Assembly: GCA_937862815.1 (NCBI GenBank)
Contig: CALMED010000035.1
Span: 35,503-99,502 of the forward strand
Direction of reading: 5' to 3'
Length of the DNA stretch: 64,000 nucleotides
Source of the DNA: an uncultured Chitinophagaceae bacterium
GTDB taxonomy: Bacteria > Bacteroidota > Bacteroidia > Chitinophagales > Chitinophagaceae
The notes under the pieces are model-generated. The model searched no databases. It was given only the letters and a program-made list of their open reading frames with translations, and was not told where the DNA came from. Made by a program: the position numbers and the translations under genes. Of this stretch, positions 37,934 to 48,100 are shown piece by piece (within the stretch, counting starts at the first letter, position 1; each line of letters starts with the position of its first letter).

Positions 37934-37949
37934 GTCTTATTGACACAAT
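37929..37949. promoter_or_regulatory. Candidate operator palindrome
   Basis: A perfect inverted repeat with arms ATTGTGTC and GACACAAT separated by TTATT. It lies 76 bp upstream of the regulator start and overlaps the -7 element of the predicted glucan-operon promoter. A 21-bp palindrome between a divergent regulator and its likely target is the expected layout for an NrtR-type operator. No second copy was seen in the window. Confidence 0.6.
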
Positions 37950-38138
37950 GAAACCTGTTTCATCGTTCATGTAGCATCAGTGATTGCTTGTCGCCACATA
38001 CAGCCTGTTTGGAAAAACGGTTACGCCCATGACCGGACTCCCCTACCTGCCTCAACCGGTTGCAAGATCGCTGCTCCGAACCCCAGCCCAACCGGGGCAA
38101 TATTCCCACGTGATCTGACTAACTAAATAAACACATGT

Positions 38139-41100
38139 ATGAAAAAGATTGCTTTTGCACTAACCCTCCTGTTGTTTTCGGTCGCCGTGCCGGCACAGGT
38201 AAGCACCGTACGTGTGCAGGAAGGACCCGACGGAATGCGGCTGCAAGTGAACGGAAAAGATTTTTTCATCAACGGGATGAACTGGGACTACTTTCCCATC
38301 GGTACCAATTTCAATTACAGCTTATGGAAACAGCCCGGCGATGTAATCAAGGCCGCCCTTGATTACGAAATGCCCCTGCTCAAAAACATGGGTGTAAATA
38401 CGCTCCGCCAGTACACAGGCGTGCCCCCAAAATGGATTAAGTACATCTATGAAACCTACGGTATCTATACGGTGCTCAACCATTCCTTTGGCCGTTATGG
38501 CCTCACGTTAAAAGGTGGTAGGTGGATGGCGAATACAGATTACTCAAATGAACAGGTACGTGAAATTCTGCTGAAGGAAACCAAAGAAATGGTTGCCGCC
38601 TACAAAGAAACTCCCGGCGTATTAATGTTTCTGTTGGGTAATGAAAACAACTACGGCCTGTTTTGGCGGGGTGCTGAAACAGAAGACATTCCCTTAGTGG
38701 ACAGAAAATCCACTAAAGATGCAATGTACTTATATAAACTTTTTAACGAGGCGGCTAAAGAAATGAAAGTGCTGGATAAAACGCATCCGGTAGCTATCTG
38801 TAATGGCGATCTTTTGTTTTTAGACATTATTGCTAAAGAGTGTAAAGATGTAGATGTAATGGGCATCAATGTGTACAGGGGCGCCTCCTTTGGTGATATG
38901 TTTGAAAGAGTGAGAAAAGAATATGGCAAACCTGTAATGCTTACAGAGTTTGGTGCCGATGCGTTTAATACGCAGGCAAATGCCGAAGACCAGGAATACC
39001 AGGCAAAGATTTTAGTGAGCAACTGGAAAGAAATTTATGCAAACGCTGCCGGATTAGGCATGGCAGGAAACAGTCTCGGCGGATTTACTTTCCAGTTTAG
39101 TGACGGCTGGTGGAAAACAGGACAAACAACCGGCCTGGACGACCACGATGTTGCTGCATCATGGGCAAATGGTGGTTACCTCAACGATTACAAACCCGGT
39201 GAAAACAATATGAATGAAGAGTGGTTTGGCATTTGTGCAAAAGGCAAAACAAATGAACGTGGCATTTACGAGTTATACCCCCGTGCTGCTTATTATGCGT
39301 TAAAAGATGTGCATCAGTTTAACCCATACAGTACAGATGCAAAAAGCAGAATCAGCGTCTTTAATAATATGCAGTTGAGTGATGCTGTGCTGCGTGCCCG
39401 TGGTGATAAAGCTGCACTCGAAACCGAAGAAAAAGGGAAAGTGTTCTTAAGTGATTTGTGGGCCAATTTCAGTACGTTCAATACAGGGGGCAGTTTAATT
39501 TCAACTCCTAAGTCTACCGAAGCTCCCAATACTAATTTGTTCCCCAACAGGCTGGGATTTGATCACATGCAATCGTTTAATGTTGGAATTACTGCCAGGC
39601 CGGCGCCCAATGTAACAGCCAATGTGCAGTTTAATGTGCTGGGCAATGTTGCGCTCAATCCCATTGATGAAATCTTTTATGAAAACAGGGGAAGACCCCT
39701 CACGGTAAATACGCCTACCGGCCCGCAACAAATAAACCCCGGCAACAGAATACAATTGTACAGAAGTACATTTAACTGGAACAGCAAGCATTTTAACCTG
39801 ACCGGTTTTTACCGAACAGGACATTACCATTGGGGATATGAAGGCGATTTCTTCAATCTCTATCCCGAAGCCAACTACGGAGCCAATCTGGACATATATA
39901 ATGGTGAAGCGCCTTTTGGTTTTGAAATGGAAGGTAAAAAAGCATTTAAAGGGTTGAAACTGGCATTCGGTCCGGAATTGTGGTGGGGAGCCAACCCTGC
40001 GGTGTTGGTAAAGTACAGCAGAACAGTAAAAGATTTTACGTTAACCGGAATTTTCCATGAAGATATTACACAGCGCAGCGGTATTCAGAGTTCTATTGCC
40101 GTTCCGCAGCCAAAAACAAGAAGAGCTACAGCTGTTATTTCAAGAAAGTTTGGTAATGCCGGTTTTGAAATCGGCGGTATGTGGGGCGGACAACCGCTCA
40201 ACGGAAGAGAATTTCAGTTGATGCGGGATGGCCAGGTGTTTAAAGACCAAATCAAATCAAGTGACAATTGGGGAGGAAAAGTAAAACTTACCTACGCTGC
40301 AGGTGGTTTTAACTGGTATGGTTTGGCATCCTATATGGGTTTGGTTGCCAATGGTGGTGTTGACCAAACAAGAACATTTACCGGTTGGACACTAAAGGAT
40401 GTGGGCAGCGGAAATATGTATAATGCCTTAACCGGTTTTACTGTAAGAAAAGGCAAGTTTGAAATTGCTCCTAACTTCTTATATCAAAAACCTATTGAAG
40501 GGCCTGTTCCCGGCGATGTACTATCGCCCGGCAGAGCAAGAAATATTTTAGATGACCCTTTCGCCGTACGTTCTAACAGAGAAACGGTGGCGGGTGAGTT
40601 GTTATTTTCCTATGACCCCACACCTGCAACCTGGATGTACGATTGGGATAACGACCGGCAGGAAGATGCAAAATTTGCAATGAGTGCAGGGTTTGTATAC
40701 CGTCACTTACCTACGGTTCAGGATGGCGCTATCGGTATTCTGGGAAACAGAGCTTTGTTTGCATTTCCCGGGTCTGTGCCTGCACAGGATTTGTGGGAAG
40801 TAAACACACGCATCGTTTCAAAACTCAATCCAAACTTTGGCATAATTGCTTTACTGTATATGGGTAATGGCCAGGCAAATGGTACTGACCCGAGAGTAAT
40901 TGAACGTTTTGGTTTTGACATCAGAACAATTTATAATAAAACAAAACTCACTGTTACCAATAAATTCAATGATTGGGGGCCGTTTGACTATCACCGTGAT
41001 TTTAACCTCACGTTCCCCTACCAGCTTATTGCAGATCTCTCCACACAATTAGGAAGACCCGATTGGTTGATGCTTCCTGCAACCAAAATTGGTATAAGAG

Positions 41101-41258
41101 GTACCTATCGTACGCTGGACAGATATTCTAACAGGTATGCTCCCGTTAAAGTTTTAGATGCTGCCGGCAACCTTGTTCCGGATCCAACAGCCATTGGTTT
41201 TCCCAACGGACGGGAGTGGGAAATAAGAACCTACATCCAATTTAACATTGGTAAATAA
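38139..41258 (+). CDS. Glycosidase (clan GH-A TIM barrel) fused to an outer-membrane beta-barrel
   Basis: 1039 residues, signal peptide to about residue 20. Residues ~25-400 form a GH-A (GH2/GH5-like) barrel: NGKDFFINGMNWDYFPIG, acid/base Glu169 in LLGNENNYG, nucleophile Glu270 in MLTEFGAD. From ~430 to the end the sequence is a long series of amphipathic, aromatic-flanked strands (LTGFYRTGHYHWGY, LAFGPELWWGANPAVLVKYSR, FEIGGMWGG) and ends with an aromatic-rich strand RTYIQFNIGK typical of outer-membrane beta-barrels. This would be a porin carrying its own glycosidase. First gene of the glucan operon; start agrees with the signal peptide. The exact GH family is uncertain. Confidence 0.75.
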   Translation: MKKIAFALTLLLFSVAVPAQVSTVRVQEGPDGMRLQVNGKDFFINGMNWDYFPIGTNFNYSLWKQPGDVIKAALDYEMPLLKNMGVNTLRQYTGVPPKWIKYIYETYGIYTVLNHSFGRYGLTLKGGRWMANTDYSNEQVREILLKETKEMVAAYKETPGVLMFLLGNENNYGLFWRGAETEDIPLVDRKSTKDAMYLYKLFNEAAKEMKVLDKTHPVAICNGDLLFLDIIAKECKDVDVMGINVYRGASFGDMFERVRKEYGKPVMLTEFGADAFNTQANAEDQEYQAKILVSNWKEIYANAAGLGMAGNSLGGFTFQFSDGWWKTGQTTGLDDHDVAASWANGGYLNDYKPGENNMNEEWFGICAKGKTNERGIYELYPRAAYYALKDVHQFNPYSTDAKSRISVFNNMQLSDAVLRARGDKAALETEEKGKVFLSDLWANFSTFNTGGSLISTPKSTEAPNTNLFPNRLGFDHMQSFNVGITARPAPNVTANVQFNVLGNVALNPIDEIFYENRGRPLTVNTPTGPQQINPGNRIQLYRSTFNWNSKHFNLTGFYRTGHYHWGYEGDFFNLYPEANYGANLDIYNGEAPFGFEMEGKKAFKGLKLAFGPELWWGANPAVLVKYSRTVKDFTLTGIFHEDITQRSGIQSSIAVPQPKTRRATAVISRKFGNAGFEIGGMWGGQPLNGREFQLMRDGQVFKDQIKSSDNWGGKVKLTYAAGGFNWYGLASYMGLVANGGVDQTRTFTGWTLKDVGSGNMYNALTGFTVRKGKFEIAPNFLYQKPIEGPVPGDVLSPGRARNILDDPFAVRSNRETVAGELLFSYDPTPATWMYDWDNDRQEDAKFAMSAGFVYRHLPTVQDGAIGILGNRALFAFPGSVPAQDLWEVNTRIVSKLNPNFGIIALLYMGNGQANGTDPRVIERFGFDIRTIYNKTKLTVTNKFNDWGPFDYHRDFNLTFPYQLIADLSTQLGRPDWLMLPATKIGIRGTYRTLDRYSNRYAPVKVLDAAGNLVPDPTAIGFPNGREWEIRTYIQFNIGK

Positions 41259-41292
41259 AAATATGCTTGCGAAAACATTTAAAATAATCAGT

Positions 41293-44181
41293 ATGCAAAC
41301 GATTAAATTATTTCACAACTCTTTTTACACATTACTTGCATTTATTGTTTTGGCAGGTGTAAGCTGTAAAAAGCGGGATGTTTCTGAACTGGAAGCAGCC
41401 ACTTTTCCGGTAAGAGCGGAAGTTTTTATTGATGATTTTACACCAGATCTCACCTATGATGCATTTGGTGGTTCTGATGTAAAGGCTTTTGATATTGACC
41501 GTAAAGAAACGTATAACGGAACTGCCGCTTCTATGCGTTTTGCAGTGCCCGATGAAAACAGTCCGCTTGGCGCTTATGCCGGCGGTACTTTCAAAAGCAG
41601 GAGCGGCCGCGATTTATCAGGGTTTAATGCTTTAACATTCTATATCAAAGCTTCTGCAGCTGTAAACATCGGAACGCTTGGTTTCGGTAATGATTTGGGT
41701 GAAAACAAATTTATTGTTACTAAAGCCGGGCTCGCAGTAAACAGCAATTGGCAGAAGGTAATTCTTCCCATTCCCGATCCTTCAAAATTAAATGGTGAAA
41801 AAGGATTGTTTTATTTCTCTTCAGGTCCTGTAAACGGCAAAGGGTATACAGTCTGGATTGATGAAGTTAAGTATGAAAAAGTAGGTAATATAGCTAATTT
41901 GAAAGGATTGATTTTTGCAGGACAGGACAGGGTGATTGGCAATGCCGAAACCGGAGATAAGATAACTATAAATGGTTTGCAGGCTTCTGTAAGTCTGCCC
42001 ACAGGTGTAAACCAGGTTGTAAACATTTCGCCCTACTATTTTACATTTACTTCTTCTTCTGCCGGGGTAAGTAATGTTGATGCAACGGGCCTGGTGTCTG
42101 TTGTAGATGCAGGAACCGCAACCATTAAAGCGGTACTTGGTAAAGATACGGCCACAGGTTCTCTGAGAATTACTTCTACCGGCCTGCCTGTTGGCCCCAC
42201 TACAAAATCACCTGTCCCCACCCGTGATGCCGCAGATGTAATTTCCCTGTTCAGTAATGCCTATACCAATGTACCGGTTGAAACATGGAATGCACGTTAT
42301 CAATTTTCGAATGTGGATGAATTTTTTATCAAAGTCGAGGGGGATGATGTAATCCGCTACCGCAATCTCAATTTTGTGGGTATTGAATTTAAAAATCCTA
42401 CCGTGAACGCCTCAGGTATGAGCGGCTTCCATATAGACATCTGGACACCGGATGTTACCGCCCTGCCGAATAACTTTAAAGTACTGTTGACCGATCTTGG
42501 CCCCAATAACGTATTTGGTGGCGGCGACGACAAAACACATGAAGTTACCATTGAAGCTCCAACACTTGCTTCCAACACCTGGGTGGGTATCGATATTCCC
42601 TTTTCTGCTTTTACCGGACTTACAACAAGAGCCAATCTCGGGCAAATGGTACTTTCGGGTACACTCCCCAACGTATACATTGACAATGTATATTTCTACA
42701 AAATACCTACCCGCCCAACAGTTGCGGCACCAACACCAACAAGACTACCGGCCAATGTAATTTCTGTATTCAGCGATGCTTATACCAATATTGCAGGTAC
42801 AGACTTTAATCCCAACTGGGGTCAGGCCACTGTTACAACACAAACTTCCATTGCAGGTAATAACACGTTGTCTTATGCAGGGCTGAATTACCAGGGTTTA
42901 CAATTTGGAAGCAATCAAAATGTAACTTCAATGGGCTTTTTACATATTGATTATTACTCTGTTAACTCTACAGGTTTAAAAGTATTCCTCATCAGCCCCG
43001 GCCCCGTAGAAACACCATTTACATTAAACGTTCCTACAACGGGCTGGAATAGTGTAGATATTCCGCTGTCTTCTTTTTCACCGGTAGCGCTGAACAATTT
43101 GATACAGATGAAATGGGAAGGAAACGGAGATATCTATGTTGATAATATTTATTTCTTTAAAAATCCTGCACCGCCTACTGTACCTATTGTAGCGGCCCCG
43201 GTACCAACCAGGCCCGCAGCTGATGTTCTTTCGATTTTCAGTGACACCTATACCAATGTAGCCGGTACTAACTTTAATCCTGACTGGGGACAAACAGGAT
43301 TTGCTACTGCCGGACAAATAGCCATTGGAGGCAATAATATCCTGGCTTATCCTAATTTCAATTATCAGGGTATTCAGTTAGGAAGCAATCAGAATGTATC
43401 AACCTACGGGTCGTTACATGTTGACTACTATTCTGTCAATTCTACAGCGCTCCGTATATTCCTTATAAGCCCTCCCGATGAAAGATCATTCACGCTTACT
43501 GTTCCTACAACCGGAACCGGTTGGAACAGTGTTGATATACCATTAACAGCGTTTGCAGGCGTTAATTTAAATGCCGTTTCTCAATTTAAATTTGATGGTG
43601 GTGATGGCAGTAAAAATGTTTATCTGGATAATATTTACTTCTATAAAGGCGGCGGCGGCGGTAGTTGCCCCACTCCTCCGGCAGGTGAGTTTATAGTAGA
43701 TGGTGGTTTTGAGGCTAATGCAGGATGTTGGGAGCTTTTCGCTTTTCAGCCAGGCACCTCTGCCACGATTGTAACTAATGTAAGCAATGGCGGAAGCAAC
43801 TCTGCACGCATTAAAACGGCGCAAGGGGGCAATCCGGGTATCAAGCAAACACGATTTGGTGAGGGTGTTATCCTGCCCAATACAACCTATGTGGTAAAGT
43901 TTGATGTGCGGTCAGATGCGGGTGACCCGGTTGCCAATGGCTCAATATTAAACGCTTTTGCTTTTTCTGAACCGGCGAATGGTTCTCCCAATGCTGCCGT
44001 TCAGCACGCCCTTGTTCAGGGTGATGCAAATGTTCCGAGTACATGGACCACACGAACGTACACCTTTACTACAGCTGCTAATGTTGAAGGGGGCTTATCT
44101 CTTTTGATAGAATTAGTTGGCGGCGGTGCAACAACAACCGGTACTATCTACATAGATAATGTATCGCTTAGAAAGCAGTAA
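41293..44181 (+). CDS. Surface glycan-binding lipoprotein with tandem CBM-like repeats
   Basis: 962 residues from the ATG at 41293 (another ATG at 41263 only lengthens the n-region); the signal peptide ends at Cys25 (LAGVSC). Order: an N-terminal beta-sandwich (to about 41,880) like CBM domains with IDDF and VWIDEVKYE; a bacterial Ig-like region; three homologous repeats of ~150 residues at about 42.2-42.7, 42.7-43.2 and 43.2-43.65 kb, each starting PTRxxADVxSxFSxxYTN and ending YxDNIYFYK; a GGGGG linker; and a CBM4/9-like domain (FIVDGGFEANAGCWE to IYIDNVSL). Similar repeats accompany GH16 laminarinases in Bacteroidota. It probably captures beta-glucan at the cell surface. No enzyme motif is present. 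Confidence 0.78.
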   Translation: MQTIKLFHNSFYTLLAFIVLAGVSCKKRDVSELEAATFPVRAEVFIDDFTPDLTYDAFGGSDVKAFDIDRKETYNGTAASMRFAVPDENSPLGAYAGGTFKSRSGRDLSGFNALTFYIKASAAVNIGTLGFGNDLGENKFIVTKAGLAVNSNWQKVILPIPDPSKLNGEKGLFYFSSGPVNGKGYTVWIDEVKYEKVGNIANLKGLIFAGQDRVIGNAETGDKITINGLQASVSLPTGVNQVVNISPYYFTFTSSSAGVSNVDATGLVSVVDAGTATIKAVLGKDTATGSLRITSTGLPVGPTTKSPVPTRDAADVISLFSNAYTNVPVETWNARYQFSNVDEFFIKVEGDDVIRYRNLNFVGIEFKNPTVNASGMSGFHIDIWTPDVTALPNNFKVLLTDLGPNNVFGGGDDKTHEVTIEAPTLASNTWVGIDIPFSAFTGLTTRANLGQMVLSGTLPNVYIDNVYFYKIPTRPTVAAPTPTRLPANVISVFSDAYTNIAGTDFNPNWGQATVTTQTSIAGNNTLSYAGLNYQGLQFGSNQNVTSMGFLHIDYYSVNSTGLKVFLISPGPVETPFTLNVPTTGWNSVDIPLSSFSPVALNNLIQMKWEGNGDIYVDNIYFFKNPAPPTVPIVAAPVPTRPAADVLSIFSDTYTNVAGTNFNPDWGQTGFATAGQIAIGGNNILAYPNFNYQGIQLGSNQNVSTYGSLHVDYYSVNSTALRIFLISPPDERSFTLTVPTTGTGWNSVDIPLTAFAGVNLNAVSQFKFDGGDGSKNVYLDNIYFYKGGGGGSCPTPPAGEFIVDGGFEANAGCWELFAFQPGTSATIVTNVSNGGSNSARIKTAQGGNPGIKQTRFGEGVILPNTTYVVKFDVRSDAGDPVANGSILNAFAFSEPANGSPNAAVQHALVQGDANVPSTWTTRTYTFTTAANVEGGLSLLIELVGGGATTTGTIYIDNVSLRKQ

Positions 44182-44215
44182 TAACGCATTTTAAACTCAA
44201 CGAAAAATTTTTGTT

Positions 44216-45043
44216 ATGAGAAAAGGAAGTAAATATTCAGTCCTGGTAACAATCGTTCCCCTGTTATTGCTGATGCTGATGGGTTGTGAAAAAGAAGCCA
44301 AACAAACCCTGCCCAAAAGAAGCTGGGAATTGGTTTGGAGCGATGAATTTACAGGTGCAGCCAATTCATTACCCGATGCAACCAAATGGGCATTTGATAT
44401 CGGGGCAACGGGTTGGGGTAACCAGGAGTTGCAGTTTTATACCAACCGTCCTTCCAATGTTTCATTGGATGGTAATGGTAATCTGGTGATTACCGCACGG
44501 CAGGAATCGTACTTTGGCGCCCCCTTCACATCAGCCAGGGTAAAAACACAGGGAAAATTTGCACAGGCGTATGGCCGCTTTGAAGCCAGAATAAAAACAG
44601 TAACAGGCCCCGGTTTATGGCCTGCCTTCTGGATGCTGGGTGCCAATATTGATACAAAGCCATGGCCGCAATGTGGTGAAATTGATATTATGGAACAGCG
44701 CGGGCAGGAACCCTACATTAATAATGCAAGCATTCATGGTCCCGGTTATTCGGGAGGAAATGCCATTACAAAATCCTTTGCATTAACCAATGGCAGGTTT
44801 GATACGGAGTTCCACCTTTATGCAGTGGAGTGGGGAACAGATTTTATTGACTTTTTTATTGATGATTTTCTTTACAAACGTGTTACGCCCAAAGATGTAC
44901 CCGGTGAATGGGTATACAATCAACCGTTTTTTATTATTATGAATGTAGCGGTAGGTGGCAATTATGTAGGCTTTCCCACTACCGGAACACCGTTTCCGCA
45001 GACCATGCTGATTGATTATGTAAGAGTGTACAAGCAACTGTAA
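44216..45043 (+). CDS. GH16 family endo-beta-1,3-glucanase (laminarinase), lipoprotein
   Basis: 275 residues; signal peptide with Cys24 (LLMLMGC). The GH16 catalytic strand GEIDIME puts nucleophile Glu155, Asp157 and acid/base Glu160 in place, and WELVWSDEFTG, WGNQELQFYT, GPGLWPAFWMLG are typical of the GH16_3 laminarinase group. It would cut beta-1,3 (or mixed-linkage) glucan endolytically outside the cell. It is 34 bp downstream of the binding lipoprotein in the same operon. Confidence 0.93.
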   Translation: MRKGSKYSVLVTIVPLLLLMLMGCEKEAKQTLPKRSWELVWSDEFTGAANSLPDATKWAFDIGATGWGNQELQFYTNRPSNVSLDGNGNLVITARQESYFGAPFTSARVKTQGKFAQAYGRFEARIKTVTGPGLWPAFWMLGANIDTKPWPQCGEIDIMEQRGQEPYINNASIHGPGYSGGNAITKSFALTNGRFDTEFHLYAVEWGTDFIDFFIDDFLYKRVTPKDVPGEWVYNQPFFIIMNVAVGGNYVGFPTTGTPFPQTMLIDYVRVYKQL

Positions 45044-45121
45044 GCGGTATCGCCCGCCACCGGAGCGGCAGTGGCCACGGCAGCCTTATTGTATTTTGAA
45101 TTCTTTCATTGGATTGAACAC

Positions 45122-48100
45122 ATGAACCCTTCCGCAACCAACCAACCGGAACAGGTTGTCATCAACCGCGAAGTATTTTACCGCATCCCGCAGGTGGATG
45201 CCCTGCGTCCGTTTTTCATGAGCATCGTCAGCGATTCCAATCACTGGATGTTTGTGGCCAGTAACGGAGGCATCAGCGCCGGCCGCAAAAATTCCGAGTA
45301 CGCCCTGTTTCCGTATTACACCGATGATAAAATCACCGAGTCGGCTGAAACCACCGGCAGCAAAACCATCATCCGTGTAACCCAGGGGGGCAGCACCCGC
45401 ACCTGGGAACCCTTTTCCCAGCGGCAGGCCGGTATCTACCGCTGCGAGCGCAACCTCTACAAGAACCGGTTTGGCAACAAAATCATCTTTGAGGAAATCA
45501 ATACCGACCTGCAGCTCTGCTTCCGGTACGAATGGAACTCGAGTAACCTCTTCGGCTTTGTGAGGAAAGCCACCCTGCATAACAAGGGCAGCATGCCTGC
45601 AGACATCCAGCTGCTCGACGGCATCCAGCATATCATGCCGTACGGCGTGAACAGCGACCTGCAGATCCGGGCCAGCAACCTGGTGGACGCTTACAAGCGT
45701 TCCGAACTGGCCCCCGGTTCGGGCCTCGGCATCTTTGCCCTCAGTGCCATTATTGCAGACAAGGCCGAACCCAGCGAAGCCCTCAAAGCCAATATCGCCT
45801 GGCTGGCCGGCCTGCCGCAACCCTGCTACCTGCTTTCATCGCTGCAGCTGAACCGTTTCCGGAACAACGGCGAAGTGGAACAGGAAACCGATGTAAAAGG
45901 AGAGAAAGGCGCCTATTTTGCCGTGAGCCGTTTTACCCTTGCCGCCGGTGAAGAAAAACAGTGGATCATCGTGGCCAACGTCAACCAGGGCCCGGCCGAT
46001 GTGGTGGCGCTTTCGGAACGCATCCAGCACGACCCGGCGTTGTACCAAACGGTATTGGCCGACGTGGAGCTGGGCACCGGAAACCTGTTGCAGCTGGTGT
46101 ACGCCGCCGACGGACTCCAGCGCACCGCCGACCCGCTGCAGGATACCCGCCACTACTCCAACGTGCTGTTCAACATCATGCGGGGCGGCATCTTCGATGA
46201 CAACTACCAGGTGCACAAAGACGATTTCATCCGCTACCTGCAGAAAGCCAGCAAACAGGTGTTTCAGCAACATGAAGCCCTGCTGCAGCAACTGCCCGAA
46301 ACCATCGATGCAACAGCCCTGCACCAGTTGGCCGCCACCACCGGCGACCTGCATTTCCAACGCCTCACCACCGAATACCTGCCCCTGCGCTTCAGCCGCC
46401 GGCACGGCGATCCCAGCCGGCCCTGGAACCAGTTTTCCATCAACACCCGCAGCGAAAAAGACGGCTCCCGCATCCTCGATTACCAGGGCAACTGGCGCGA
46501 TATCTTCCAGAATTGGGAAGCCCTCGCCCTTTCCTACCCCGGCTTTACCGAGGGCATGATTTATAAGTTCCTCAACGCCTCCACCTTCGACGGGTACAAC
46601 CCCTACCGGGTCACCAAAGACGGTTTCGACTGGGAGGTGATTGAACCCGACGACCCCTGGTCGTACATCGGCTACTGGGGCGACCACCAGGTGATTTACC
46701 TGCTCAAGTTTTTTGAGTTCCTGGAGCACAGCCGTCCCGCTGCATTTCAGCAATTACTACAGCAGGAAGGTTTTGTGTACGCCCATGTGCCCTACCGCAT
46801 CAAAGCCTACCCCGATTTGCTGCGCAACCCCAAAGACACCATCGTTTTTGACAGCGAGGCCGACCATCTGCTCCGCCGCCGCGTGGAGGAGCACGGGGCC
46901 GACGGTGCCCTGCTCACCAACCGGGCCGGCGGCATCTGCCAGGCCGGCTTCACCGAAAAAATCCTGGCCCTGGTGCTGAGCAAGCTGTCCAACTTCATCC
47001 CCGGCGGCGGTATCTGGATGAACACCCAGCGCCCCGAATGGAACGACGCCAACAACGCCCTGGTTGGCAACGGCGTGTCCATGGTAACCCTGTACTACCT
47101 GCGGCGCTTCCTCCGGTTCTTTGAACCGGTGCTGGAACAGCAGGGAACCGCACAGGTGCAGGTGGCGGAAGAGCTGCACCGCTTCTTCCACTCCCTTTCC
47201 CAAACCTTTGAACAGTACCTGCCCCTGCTGCAGCAACCGGCGCTCACCGATACCGACCGCCGCCGCATCCTCGACGCCCTGGGCACGGCCGGCAGCGAGT
47301 TCCGCACCGCGGTGTACGACCAGGGTTTCAGTGGCAAAAAAGAAAGCCTTTCGCTGCAGCAGGTGCAGCAACTCTTCCAGTCGGCCCGCGCCTTCCTGGA
47401 GCATACCATCCGCGGCAACCAACGCCCCGACGGGTTGTACCATGCCTACAACCTGGTGGCATTTGGTGCGGGTACGGCCGAAATAGCCCACCTGGCCGAA
47501 ATGCTGGAAGGACAGGTGGCCGTGCTCAGCGCCGGTTACCTCTCGGCGGAGGAAAGCCTGCAGGTGCTCAACGCCCTGCGGGCCAGTGCCCTGTACCGGG
47601 CCGACCAGAACAGCTACCTGCTGTATCCCAATAAAGAACTCCCCGGTTTTCTGCAGAAAAACAGGTTACCGGCAGCGGCGCCGGACGAATCGCCCCTGCT
47701 CCGCGCCCTGCTGGAAGCGGGCGACCGCCGCATTGTGGAAAAAGACGTCCGGGGCGACCTCCATTTCAACGGCCTCTTCCGCAATGCCGCCGATCTCAAC
47801 GCCGCCCTCAACGAGCTGGAGCCGCAGTGGCAACCGCTGGTGGAAGCCGGCCGCACCCAACTGCTGGAACTGTATGAGCGGGTGTTTAAACACAAAGAAT
47901 TTACCGGCCGTTCCGGCACCTTCTTCGGCTACGAAGGGCTGGGATCTATTTACTGGCACATGGTGTCCAAGCTGCTGCTGGCCGTGCAGGAGACCTGCCA
48001 ACGGGCCGTGGCCCAGGGAGCTGATGCTGCCACCCTGCAGCAGCTGGCAGCGCATTTCGACGCGGTAATGGCGGGCATTGGCGTTCACACACCGCAACTC

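Noticed and set aside
37854..37970. N-terminal extension of the NUDIX regulator to 37970
   Set aside because: It would run through the operator palindrome and encode a hydrophobic stretch not found in NrtR proteins; the ATG at 37853 matches the domain start.
45071..45121. Upstream GTG start of the phosphorylase-like gene
   Set aside because: Adds a short hydrophobic stretch unlike the rest; the ATG at 45122 gives a protein starting at the family-like N-terminus.
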